Made by a program: the position numbers and the translations under genes
In this document: positions 24,869 through 35,778 of the stretch, piece by piece
How the letters are laid out: every line of letters begins with the position of its first letter
How positions within the stretch are numbered: position 1 is the stretch's first letter
The notes under the pieces: model-generated
Database searches by the model: none
What the model was told of the DNA's origin: nothing
What the model saw: only the letters and a program-made list of their open reading frames with translations
NCBI GenBank assembly: GCA_019096195.1
Contig: JAGTXK010000091.1
Coordinates: 558,001-622,000, forward strand
DNA from: Boletus sp. NGJ
Lineage: Eukaryota; Basidiomycota; Agaricomycetes; Boletales; Boletaceae
Direction of reading: 5' to 3'
DNA length: 64,000 bases

Positions 24869-24949
24869 GGCCTGGTGGTCTAGTAGTATGATTCCTTGTT
24901 AGGGTTACCTGAATCGAGGAGGTCCCGGGTTCAATTCCCGGCCAGGCCC
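24869..24949 (+). tRNA. tRNA-Pro (AGG) with 9-nt intron, second copy
   Basis: It is identical to the tRNA at 1652-1732 at every mature position. The only difference is one base in the intron (TTACCTGAA here, TTGCCTGAA there). The anticodon AGG is at 24901-24903. TTTT at 24958-24961 and longer T runs from 24987 serve as Pol III stops. It lies between the TOR promoter and the M20 gene. Confidence 0.93.
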
Positions 24950-26097
24950 ACGTGTTGTTTTGGTACCTGCAGCTGAATTTGCTTCCTTTTTTTTTCTTTT
25001 TTTTTTTCTATTTTCCGCCTGCAGCCGTGTGTAGTTTGCTTGTGTTTCCGGACTCTTTATGATCAAAAAGATGCCGACATACGAGGAAATGAAATAGCAG
25101 CGGAAAGCGCAAGGCCGTCTGGCAGAACCAAATTAGCTGCGAAGAGTACTGGTCGATTGATTTGCCCATTCACTGGCACATGCGTATCTTTTTACACGTC
25201 ACGGCGACTCGTCAAGCGCCCAAGTTCAGCTCCTCGGGAGACTGCAGGTCAATCGCTTGAAGTACCTTGACTGAGAGAGCAGTTGAGATCGCATCGCGTG
25301 AGTTCTCCGCACAATTTTCTTTAGTGAAACACCTGTTGGTAGCTGCTCTAAATCAGGTGTACCTAGTGTGTGGCACTTTTTCTTTTCTCATGGAGCGGAC
25401 CTGAGATGCTTAGGGAGAACGCTCCTGGTCAAATATCCCTCTCCCGGTGGATTATTGTGCGCCCAGACCGGTATTTCCGCGTTAAATGGAACGTGGAGAT
25501 GCGACGCTGGCGGTAAATGCAAGTCAATCTCGGGTCGGCAAGAAACGCTTGCTGGGGTCAGTCCAAGCTTATATAATTCCGACATTTGCGGAGTTCGGAT
25601 CACACATCCCTAGGCTCCGCGTCCGAGAAACAGCGGGAGCGTTTTGGCGCAGACGCCGGAATGCTGATAAACGAACGCCATTTTTCCATGGAACAGACCC
25701 TGTCATCACTCCCCCCCTTCACACCATCAATATTACCCTCATGCATGTCCCACCGCTAGATGACCACGGTCACAACTGTTGCTTCTCCTTGAGGCGTTTC
25801 TTTACCTCAAACTCTCCCTCTCCGTGCATAGCGAATCAAACATGTTCGACTAGCGACGTGGTCAACCGATCCGTCAAACGACTGGACTCCGACGTCAAAG
25901 ATATCATTGTCTGTCTAACCATTCTTGAACCGCAGTGTTTGCTGACTACGCTCTCTCCACGACAACAGGCAGGCTATGATGATATTCCCATATCATTTGA
26001 ATCTTGTTGCGACTTCTCGAGTCCAACCACGCATACCTCTGATCCACCTCCCACTTATTTTGGATCCCCCCCTCGATTCGTCGCAAAGTATGATTTC
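24950..26097. other. Intergenic, upstream of the M20 gene
   Basis: T-rich at its start (24987-25015). An open frame at 25486-26097 runs into the M20 first exon without a stop, but only its last 40 codons (PPPTYFGSPP) look plausible as protein. An upstream first exon for the M20 gene is possible. Confidence 0.35.
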
Positions 26098-27934
26098 ATG
26101 ACAACCATTGTCACGACGATTGATACCATTGATTCTGCCCTGAGATCCCTGAGTCTCAGCATCCACGGTAGGTAGACGTTGACATGAGAAAGGAATACTT
26201 GCCCACCTTTTGTCGCAGATCACCCTGAACTCATGTTCGAGGAACAGTGCGTGTCCATCACTGCATTGTTGCGTTGGACATAACCCTTTTACTCAGTCAT
26301 GCCCATGACGTCCTAGCAGACTTTATGGAAAGCCACGGGTTTGTCGTGACTCGGCACTATCTCGGCCTCCAGACTGCATGGAGAGCCGAGTTCACCCACG
26401 GTAAGGGAGGAAGGACCATTGGTGTAAACTCCGAGATGGACGCATTGCCCTTGATTGGGCATGCGTGTGGTCATAATCTGATCGCTGTGAGCGGCGTGGG
26501 GATAGCCATCGCAATAAAATCCGCATTGTTGGCTCACAACGTCGCCGGTAAGGTTGTTCTACTTGGGACACCCGGTAAGTCTGGATCGGTGGCGGCACAG
26601 GCCACAACTTAAATGTAAGCTCTGGATCAGGCGAAGAAGGTGGAGGTGGAAAGATCACACTGCTTGAACGCGGTGGATATAACGGGATGCATGCATGCCT
26701 CATGTCTGTGACAACTTGTGCGACCAGAAAGTCACTGACTGCGTTGTATAGGTGTCACCCGTCCGCGGGGTCGCTCAATTCCTTATCTACCGGCTCGTGT
26801 CTAGCCATGCAACCGATCGATGTCGAATTTTTTGGTCACTCGTAAGTCGGCCCTGGAGTCTTTCGTGAGCGACTCACGAGCAGAAAATAGCGCTCATGCC
26901 GGAAACGCCCCATGGGAAGGCGCGAATGCCCTCGACGCCGCTTTCCTTGCGTACTCGAACATTTCTGTGCTCCGTCAACAAATCAAACCTGACCACAGGG
27001 TCACTGGTATCATCCAAGGTTGTAAAGGCGGAGCGAACGGTAAGTCGTCACATATCCGATGGACGGACGTGATGGACGCAAGAGACGTGCCCCGATTTCA
27101 TTAGTGATACCCGATTACGCTCAGATGCATTGGATCCTCCGTGCCCCTGACCGCGATCAATTACACCGTCTGAGGGAAAGAGTGGAGGCTTGTTTCAAGT
27201 GAGGCTTGCGGCTCGTCTTGTGAGATATATTTTTGACCGGTTCCAGGGGGGCGGTTATCGCCTCCGGATGCCGTCTCAAGGTCGCCGCAGGCAAACCCTA
27301 CCACGAGCTGCGACAGAATGGTGTCCTGGGTAAGTCGATCGAACCCACAAGCCTGACACCGCCTCAATTTCTCCTCAGGCAGGTATTTCTCGCAAACGAT
27401 GAGTAGTTGTTTTGGTATGGATGCTCAGCAAGACCCATTTGGGGCTTCCACAGACTTTGTAAGTTTTCTACCAGTTCCCACCCCCCCGACAAGAGGACTT
27501 CATCCTACCTAACTACGATTTCCCTTTAGGGTAATGTCTCTTACGGCAAGTACATCACCCGCAGGCACGCACAGAAGTATCCTCACGATATCGCTTAGAC
27601 ATGCCATCGCTACATCCGGCTTTCGGTGAGAAACAGTGCACCAAACTTTATACATGCGAACGCCCAGCTAATTTTGACGTAGCAATCCCTACACAACCAC
27701 GCGGAGGGAACCACACACCAGCATTTGCGGTTTCTGCACGAAGTATTGAGGCCCACCAAGTCTGCATGACCCTTACCAAGGGCCTGGCCTGGACAGGCTT
27801 TCTTGTTCTCGCTGACGACACATTTTACGCCGAGGTAGGTCATTTGATTACGAGCCTTGTAAGATACCAATGGTCTTGCTTGACAGGTAAAGGACGAATA
27901 TGAACGAACTCTGGGTGCACTCGGTGCACGCTGA
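26098..27934 (+). CDS. Peptidase M20 family amidohydrolase (AbgA/PM20D2-like)
   Basis: About ten exons give an intact protein of roughly 430 aa. Recognisable blocks are [11 protein letters not shown] at the start, [20 protein letters not shown] (metal ligands), [24 protein letters not shown], and the dimerisation-domain [31 protein letters not shown] and the C-terminal [20 protein letters not shown] follow. These match M20 enzymes of the aminobenzoyl-glutamate utilisation/PM20D2 type, zinc amidohydrolases that cleave N-acyl or dipeptide amides (family knowledge; substrate unknown). No signal peptide is seen, so it is probably cytosolic. One intron (27546-27598) has a GC donor (G|GCAAGT...TTAG) and joins SY to DMPSLHP. 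The start Met at 26098 is the best local choice, but the frame is open upstream. A T17 run follows at 27982. Confidence 0.88.
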
Positions 27935-28147
27935 ACATTGCTTTCGGCGCTGGCGACCTTCTGAACGTGCTGTAACACTAGTTTTTTTTTTTTTTTTTCA
28001 ATACCCTACCCAAAAAAGGTCTCTGTATTCTACCCAAATGGCGAATGATCTCGGGATACGTGCATGCAGATTAAAATGGATGTGTGTAAGCCAATGAGAC
28101 CGAAATATATCCAGTGTGAAATATGAGAGAAAGCTTGGTATTGTGTC

Positions 28148-30421
28148 TCACGAGGAGGGGAGAGAAGCCTCCACCACTTCAGTCTGGTCTGCAGGTTCCT
28201 TGGGTGGTGTATGTTTTCCGTCTCTCCGTCCCCTTGCATGGCCACGCATGTGCTGGTGTTTCGACTTGCCAGCAGCAGCCTCGGCAACCATACTAATCGC
28301 GAGTATTAAAAGTTAGGCTTATTCAGAACTGTTATTGTCGTTGTACGTACCGTTCAAGTTCTCGACGATCCTCGTCAGAGCCATCCGGCTCTGTATCTTT
28401 AAAGATCTGGCCGATAATCAACAGACCCTTCCGATGCCGTGTAAGTAGCCATGGCAACCCTATTCCCTTGTAAGCGTACCTTGGCACGGTTAACAAGGAT
28501 TTGGTCAGAAGCTTCGCGGTCTCTGAGGACATTATCCACAACCTGATAAAGACTAATCAAACTACCAAACAATGTTCCAAGTAGAGAAATGATCTACCTC
28601 TCGTAGTACTTGCACGACTTCAAAACGGGTTCCCCGCCAAGAGGCAAGCAAGATCTATGATCCAAGGTAATAGTGACTGTACACATAATAGCACGTAACA
28701 TGAAATACGTACCTTCCCGGTCATGTCTTCTTCCATTGCATGTAAGACTTCTTCCGTCACCTCGCCTTTGGCTTGTAACTTCTCCATCTCCTGCATTAGT
28801 GATTGGACACTAAGCCTGATTATCAATCAGCATCAAGCTTTGTGAGCATTGAAATTGCTCTTACGCGCTACCGATGACACCCCATGCGTCTTTTGCCACC
28901 GATCCTTTTTCCTTCATCCGAGACCAGAAGCCTGCACTGGGAGGTTGTGAGCTTCGAGGGAGTACAACATCGCGACAACTCACAGTCCAAGGAACTTCTT
29001 CGATTTCAAAAACGAAGTGGCTTTCATGCTATAGACGGTGCCAATGGTGTGTAGCAACTAAACCCCGGCGCCGATGGACTGAATACACGTAACATTGGCA
29101 AGGAAACGTTTGACCCACCTCAACACCAAAGCTCTCTAGTTTTAAATCATCAGCCTCCTTTCTGATCTTACCCTGAAATGCTATGGTTTCTGGATCATCT
29201 TTCTCTCCAGGGTATTTAGCTTCGACAATTGGTCTGAGCCGTTCGACCAACGTCGTCGTCAGTGTTGCCACACGCTCTTCTAAAGCCTTCCTTCGCTCTT
29301 CTTCGAGTTCTTGAAGTTTCTTTTTCTGCTCTGGCGTCAATTTGCTGCGTTTCTTGGACATCGTGTGTATGTCCCTCTCTTTCTCCTGGGAAGGCGATGT
29401 TGGAGTACTCTTTAAACCATTCTTAGCCGGAGACGAGTCGGATGTCGATGCATGTTTGGATGTATCCTCGCTACTAACCGAGACTTTGAGTGCGACTGCG
29501 GATGAGTCGAGAGACTGGGCTGCTTGGCCGGGGGCAAGGGATTCCGCTGCAGGAGTCGCGGGCCGCGCTGGAACCTTTTCCTGAGCAGGTGTAGAGGGTG
29601 GAATGAAGCCTTCTCTCTCATGTTCTTCGCGCTCTTCGTCTGTCGCCACAGTCTGTGCTACAGAAGTCATTTCTTTCATCAAGGAAATTTCCCCGATCTA
29701 GCATTTATTGAAGCAATCGGTAAACAAAACCCGGAGAAACGGAAGGACGCACGTAGTCTTTGAATCGTTCTCCACCAAAGACATTGGCGAAAAACATGGC
29801 GGCGTCCTCCATCTCGTGGGTTTCCTTGTCCGCCTGTCCTCACGGTGTGCTCTTCAGAGTGCCATCGCGAATCTTTTTGAAAGACAGGCCTTACCATCGA
29901 CTTTCCATTCTTATCATATACAGCGCGGAGATTCTGTCCGGCGAAGTATTAGCTCCCTGTATCCCAGAGTAGACAGCAAATCACCACCTACAGGGTCGGA
30001 CAGAACTTGATAAGCTTTGCTATGAACACGAGGCACACACGTCACCAGCCGTTCCCCACATTTATGCAATCTGATGGTCAACTTGCCTTATATCCTTGAA
30101 CTTCTCCTCTGCATCGGGAGATGGGTTCTTATCTGGGTGGTACTAATAGCAGGGAAGTAAGATGAGAATACATAGAATCGACACAAGGTATGGACGACTC
30201 TGAGCGTGGGTTGGATTGGGATCGGTGCAATAACGAACCTTCATAGCCTGCTTCCGATAGGCCTTTTTTAAATCTGTGCCGTTAGCCTCCACAGAGACCC
30301 CCAGCTACGGTTTCGAGAGTTCGCAGAGTATCACGGAGCCCATGATCAGCATGCCGAAAGCGGCTTCGTCGAGGAGGTGGCTACACACCAAGTCATAATA
30401 CTCTGTTTCTACTGGCGCCAT
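28148..30421 (-). CDS. J-domain protein with DnaJ-X domain (Caj1/Djp1-like)
   Basis: The start is MAPVETEYYDL at 30421, then an 84-bp intron (30305-30388). The J domain follows: LGVSVEANGTDLKKAYRKQA, then YHPDKNP with the essential HPD (about 30140), FKDISKAYQVLSDP and NLRAVYDKNGK. Next come FFANVFGGERFKDY, an acidic/Pro-rich linker (29680-29380), a charged coiled coil (KKKLQELEEERRKALEERVA), and the DnaJ-X domain (LLHTIGTVYSMKATSFL, FWSRMKEKG). The tail ends in TGA at 28148-28150. Caj1/Djp1 proteins are class C Hsp40s that stimulate Hsp70; Djp1 assists peroxisomal and mitochondrial import (family knowledge). The intron at 30020-30086 uses a GC donor (AG|GCAAGT). Estimated length is 500-550 aa. 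It converges on the M20 gene with a 213-bp gap. Confidence 0.9.
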
Positions 30422-30811
30422 GGTGGATATGACGGTGGTGCGGTAGAGCTCAGGGTGTTGGTTCGTCGGGCGTAGTGAGGGATCTAGCGTGATATCGTTG
30501 TAAGGGATATTGAAGTAAAATTACAAGTGGAATTGAAACAGAGGGAATGGGGAGATGTCACGGAGAAGGGCGAACACGCCCGTACCGCAACTCACAGCCA
30601 CACTAGGATGATGACATTCTAGTATTGACTTTGGACAACAAATTCAAACCAGGTAGAATGGCTACATTGAATAATATATCGAAAAATAGGTTAACGTGTG
30701 AGGTTTGCCAACGAATCGTGTCCTGTCCGTGAATCCGAATAAAAATGCAGGTAATGGAACAGTTTAGGGCTTCGAAAGGCCTAAATAGTATGTGCGGAAT
30801 CGAAGAAAGAG
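30422..30811. other. Short intergenic region
   Basis: This is the promoter of the DnaJ-X gene and the 3' flank of the next gene. It is AT-rich near 30640-30720. Nothing else is recognised. Confidence 0.4.
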
Positions 30812-31671
30812 CTAGGACGGCTGTTCGTCTATTGCAAGTACACTCGTGGAAAACCGGACCGCCTTCCGCGGGGTCGCCGGTCTCGTGCTATCACTAGCAG
30901 ACGATGTGATGGAGCTCGCCCGACCGAGCGAGGAAGGTGAGCTGAGGGGGCGGTAGCCCGGAATGAATTTGGACATCCGAACTCGCAAGGATGACAAGGG
31001 GTGTGATGATCCCGGTGCAACAGGACCGCCCGAAATCATCATGGATGTTGAGGACGAAACGCCGGATGACAAAAACTGCTGCTGTGGTTGGGTAAGGGTA
31101 GCGACCGAAGGACTCGTTTTTTTCATCGAGGAACGTGATGGAGGGGGAGGAAGGCTGTGGCGCGTGCGATATTGGGAGGAAGAGGTTGACGTATCGTGGA
31201 GATTGTCAGGCGACGCACTGAGAGGCTGGATGGGTGTGTTCGGGTTGCGGCGTGGGGGAGGAGCGGAGAGGGTATGTCGCTGGAGAGGGTTTGCGACGGG
31301 TCTGAGATGGGGCGTGCGCGAAACATGGAGGCCCATCGCAATCTGTTCTATGGTTGGACGGGAGTCGAGATAACGCGAGGGACCGGTACGTGAGGTACTG
31401 TGTGCGTGTCTTTCCTCAGGGGTTGAATACATGGCAGCACGCTGAGCGGAGGGGGATGTGAGAAGTGCAAGATGGACATGAGACACGAGTGACAGACCTG
31501 ATTCTCGGCATTCTTTCTTCGTGGAGAGGTTGGGGGGCTGAACGTCTTTCGCATCGATACGAAGAAGCGGGACGCGGTGGCCGCGACGCCGGGATGTGTG
31601 GGAGGTATGTGGGGGTTGTCCGGACGGGGGGTATCGATGTGCGGCGGGGGTGACCGTGATGAATGATGCAT
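30812..31671 (-). CDS. Disordered protein with C-terminal RVxF motif
   Basis: Two exons (31671-31498 and 31441-30812, 56-bp intron GTCTGT...TCAG) join to 267 aa. The family is not recognised. The product is rich in Ser, Pro and Arg with no membrane segment. The most conserved-looking part is SRYLDSRPTIEQIAMGLHVS just after the intron. RKAVRF (codons at 30851-30868) lies close to the C terminus, which ends VLAIDEQPS. This fits the RVxF rule for protein phosphatase 1 binding, but the motif is short and can arise by chance. Upstream, 31860-31700 contains an exon-like open stretch in minus frame (LNTANARVEDVER), so the gene may start further 5' than given. Confidence 0.55.
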
Positions 31672-32789
31672 TTGGTGAATGTCAACCTGGAGCATGGAAT
31701 TTTGGCGGTCGGGAGTAGCTGTGGGAGCACTCGTGTTAGGGCGGCGGCGGGCAATGCGGTTAGGGTATCAGCAATGGACGTTCTGAACGCGGTTTCGGGC
31801 ATACGTTCGACGTCCTCTACGCGGGCGTTGGCAGTGTTGAGTTCACAAAGTCTAGGACAGTAAGTTGTGCCATCAACGGTGGCTGTGCATATGCCACAAA
31901 TCGGCCCAATAGCTCTTCTGACTCATGCATGCCCAACGCATGCTCGACTCACGGGCGGGGGCGACATGTTGACCGCCCTCGTAATACCGCACTGGTCACC
32001 GTATTCTGCGCAGCATGCTCCCACCACCGGCGAGTATGCTATCAATGTGCACCGTCACCTCGAATAACAGGGCAAGTGTAAGGTTTGCCCTTGCCTCCTG
32101 TCTATCGGCGCGTGCCTCGGGGCAGACGCGCAGCGGACATCGACATTTGAATCAGCGGTGATTTGTGTAAAACACGTAGATTTCCGCTCTCGTGTTGTCC
32201 TGCAGACGATGATCCGAGCCAGCTAGTCGGTGAGCATCTCATGCCAATTCTGATTCTCTGCGCAACCGTGTTGTCTCACCCGACATTCGTGGATGTTTCA
32301 GACCGGTGACTTTACCACTGCGCCAGCGCGCGCGGCCGGGGATTAAGGGTCGTTATACCGCCCGAGGTATCCGCGAGGCCAGACTTGTAATCCCTACATA
32401 CAGAAGAACCGGTTAATTTAAGGCGAGAATGGACATTCCCCTTACATGAAACAATTGACTAGCAAAGCCCATCTTAACCCCGATAGTGCACACGACCAAA
32501 GCGCGTTGCATAATAACAATGCTCAATTCCTAAATTGGAAGGTGTTGTACATCGACCTTATTGTTATGTTTGCATCCGTTACTGGCAACATCCTCATGCT
32601 ACAGTTATTGTGGTTTCATTTCAACGTCGCGTACCGCGGACTATAAGAACTTGATGCTTCCACAATATTCCTTCCTGCGCCGTTTGCCAACGTGCACGTA
32701 CTACCCTCTAGCCAATATTCTCTGAGAGCTCCGCGAGCCTTATCCACTCTTTTCCTTCGTCTGAGACGATTCAACACTACCTTCCCGTA
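31672..32789. other. Intergenic region with an exon-like minus-strand patch
   Basis: At 31865-31700 a canonical acceptor (TTACTGTCCTAG) on the minus strand opens a frame with coding-like composition that could be a 5' exon of the preceding gene. At 32310-32325 there is a tRNA A-box-like string with no B box. The rest shows nothing recognisable. Confidence 0.3.
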
Positions 32790-33105
32790 ATGCCATCATC
32801 ATCAAAATCTCTGGCCATCAGTGCCCCCTACCGTGCTTACCACATTTCACACTTTCCTGAGCCCTGGATTGTGGAAACGAAACCCATGTAGGCAATCCAG
32901 AGGCTGCGCCCGTTATCCCCATAAACTGACTGAAATCTTTCCCAGGCGTAAAACGCGCATTTCCTGTACAAAGTTCATCGAACGCCAGGTCATCCAAGCC
33001 TGGAAGCGCGTCACGGGCGCAACTCGTAAACCCCAGCGGGCGTCCGTCCTTCCACAGGACTTTGTCCTTGTCACGTCTCGCCGTCGCAGCCTGATGTTTC
33101 GTTAA
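32790..33105 (+). CDS. Small basic two-exon protein, 85 aa
   Basis: The start ATG at 32790 opens MPSSSKSLAISAPYRAYHIS. A 58-bp intron (32888-32945, GTAGGC...TTTCCCAG) splits a Met codon. Exon 2 (32946-33105) ends RRRSLMFR and TAA. The exons total 258 nt, exactly 86 codons, and neither contains a stop. Exon 2 is strongly basic (KRVTGATRKPQR). No domain, signal peptide or CaaX box is seen. The A at -3 of the ATG and the clean splice signals support a gene, but size and lack of homology recognition keep confidence modest. Confidence 0.45.
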
Positions 33106-33459
33106 TCGTTCCTAATCCTCCCTCGGTCATGACGTACATAACTTTGACATGATGGCGCCGTGCGCCCATACTACTCTATGGCAGTCCGTGTACCACGATG
33201 GACCCACATATATCCCCTTCCACCAGCTTTGCTTCAAGGACACTGTACATCATAATTGTTTCCTCACTTTTTTCTTACGCGCCATACATGACCACGTATT
33301 ATCATTTTAATCACTGTATCGTTACTACGCAGCTACTTGGTTGTACAATCGATCTAATTCTATCGCTCCCTCCGGTGCGCACAAACTACAAATAGCAAGT
33401 ACTTGTTGAACAAGGGACGACTGATTTAGACTAATGGAGATTCAGAACACGGAGGTGAA

Positions 33460-35330
33460 TTAAATCGAGTTTGGATCAAAGCTCCCCTGAAACTCTGGAT
33501 CATATACGGTCCACTCTTCGTTGCTGATGGCTTCTGGACCCGTCATTCCCTGGTAGATAACAATGAGTATATCAATGTAATGGGACAAGATGACGTACGC
33601 GCATCAGGCCGAGCTGCCCATAGATGGTCTCGACCCTACCAAGAAGTGTATTCACCCACTCGTTCAATCTCCCTCTGTCAGCATTGGCCTCTCGGAGCCA
33701 TTTCTCAGTTTCGTCGAGCTTCCTCTTAGTGAGTTTGAACTCTCTTTGAATATCCTCCTTTTGTCCCTCCAAGAAAGTGATCTGAAAAGGTACAGTATGA
33801 GGAGTGACTCCCACGAAGAGTAAGATACTTGCCTTCCGACAAGCGGCCTTGAACTTATCATAGTAGTAGTTTAATCTACCCCGAGTTGTAGCTGTGGCCT
33901 GCAACAATTCACCGATGCCGTCGTCTGGCAGGCCATCATCTTCATTGGAAGCGATCTCACTATCGCTATCAATCGCAGGGGTCGGTGACGCATTAAGCGA
34001 AGAGGGCTCAGCTGCCGTATGGTCTACGTGTCGGGGATTCGATATGGGTGTCATGTAAGGATTGAAAGATCTCGGCGCCACACTAAGGGACAGACCAGTC
34101 AGCAGTCAGCATCAGCTGGACTCCTATATCGGACTTACGGGGTACAAGCGATAAGTCGAGCAGGTTCAGTTTCAGGTTCTGAAACCATGCCGTGGCTGTC
34201 ATCATCGCTACTGAAACGTTCAACACGTACATATCATCGAAAAGGTATACACGCTTACAGATCTAATCCTACTCCGGATGCCACCGAGGTAGATTCGACA
34301 TCAACCACGATATCGTTGTTCGGCAGCTTGATCCTGCTCTGGGAATTGGACTGACTAGATGTCTCTACGGTGTCGGGGTAAAGAGCCGGTCGGACACCTG
34401 GAGCGCTTTCGCCACTTGCTATCCCCGCGTAGGACGAGACACCAATAGATCCCAGGCTCGTTTGGATACCCAAAGCCTTAGTTGGCAGGGGTTGAGTTTG
34501 ACGTCGTAAGCTAAGCTCTCTCTTCTCTTGGTAGGACTGGAGAAGCAATGCCATCAACTGCCATGATAGTTATGAGCAAAGTCAACCAAGCTAAAGATCT
34601 CATATCTTATACCTCTTTCTTCGTAGGGGCCTTTCCTTTCGGGAAAAAGTGACGTTTGGCCAGTGCGATGGCCCCACGATACTGTTGGTCATATGGGATG
34701 TCCCCATATCCCCTCAGTTTGGGAAGGAATGTTGCAAGTCTGTCCACGGAGTTGAGCAAGTCATGGAGTAAATACGTTGCCACCGACATTCTCTTTGCCT
34801 CTGGAAGTATCTTTATCACATCGATGGTGTGAGGATCATTGTCTTTGGCGATCAGTTCGACATGACCCTTTTGAACCTAGAGTTATTCCCTTCCCTCAGA
34901 CGCTGTTCCAATAGAGTGGAACGGAAATGACTACCGTGACGAGCAGGACGGCAGCAGCTTGCTCGATCGTCATCTTCCTCTGTCTAGTCTTCGTACCTTT
35001 CCCTCGAGAGTTCACTGAAAAAGTATGCATCATCAGGTCGTACCGGCGATACGAAGCATAGCATGGCCGAAATCGTACCTCCGTCCATGAATTCGTCAAA
35101 CTGCACCTCGAGCGGCGTGTCGACATTGCCTCGGCCGCTCTCTTCCAGACCATTCGCTTGCTCGTCAGCGATGAAAGCAAGTTCCGTGATCACTTCTGCT
35201 CGCAGGTACCACTGTTGATATCATTTGTCGTCAACGACTGCAGGCTGCGGGACTCACTGGCTGGGTTGTTTGCATATGCGACGAGTTGAAGGCTCCCCAA
35301 CGCCCTTAGCTGTCGTCGGGCTGGAGGCAT
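33460..35330 (-). CDS. Unrecognised conserved-looking protein with coiled coil
   Basis: This multi-exon gene starts at MPPARRQLRALG (35330). Exon 2 (from about 35197) encodes VITELAFIADEQANGLEESG after an intron GTGAGTCCC...GAGCAG. A well-structured helical block follows at 34850-34600 (YLLHDLLNSVDRLATFLPKL, then FFPKGKAPTKKE). A low-complexity Ser/Pro stretch spans 34550-34270. An acidic patch (SDSEIASNEDDGLPDDGIGE) and a coiled coil (33790-33610; FKLTKRKLDETEKWLREANA) come next. The last exon ends EFQGSFDPNSI and TAA at 33460-33462. Neither family nor function is recognised. There is no membrane segment or signal peptide. Intron positions between 35100 and 34850 are approximate. Confidence 0.65.
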
Positions 35331-35778
35331 TCTTGGCTCGACTAGTCACGGTAGTTGTTGATCCGCGTTAGGCTGTGCCACTGGCGAGTTGTCGAAGAGA
35401 GTGTAACTAATTGTTGCAGAGTCCGAGTCCACTTTATAATGCAAGCCGGGGCGTCGTGATCTATCCTTGATCTTCTTTGTTCCTCGGTGTCCTCTTTGAC
35501 GTCGTTACTACGTCGTATCCAGTCAACCAACACAATACGCCTTTGCACAATTAAAGATTATGGTCGAGTGAAAAGGCGTTGATTTCATCCTGGTGATAGT
35601 ACTGCGGAGGTAATGTCAATGTCCTTTTGTCAAGTGTGGGGAGAATCCTAAAGCTTGATAGACAATAATGATGATGGTTGCCATAGATCGTGACTGTAAG
35701 AGGCTAATAGTAATGAGTCTAATAAAGGCACCGTGGTTCACCGCAAAGAAATATTGTATTGTATTAGCATTGTCATGG
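35331..35778. other. Intergenic region
   Basis: This is promoter sequence of the preceding minus-strand gene and 3' flank of the lipase gene. It is AT-rich. Nothing else is recognised. Confidence 0.4.

Noticed and set aside
26098-27934. Suspected broken M20 gene because short frames carry stops
   Set aside because: Joining exons at normal splice sites, plus one GC-AG intron, gives an uninterrupted protein with all conserved blocks.
32310-32325. Minus-strand string TGGCGCAGTGGTAAAG resembling a tRNA A box
   Set aside because: No B box, no acceptor pairing and no workable cloverleaf were found downstream.
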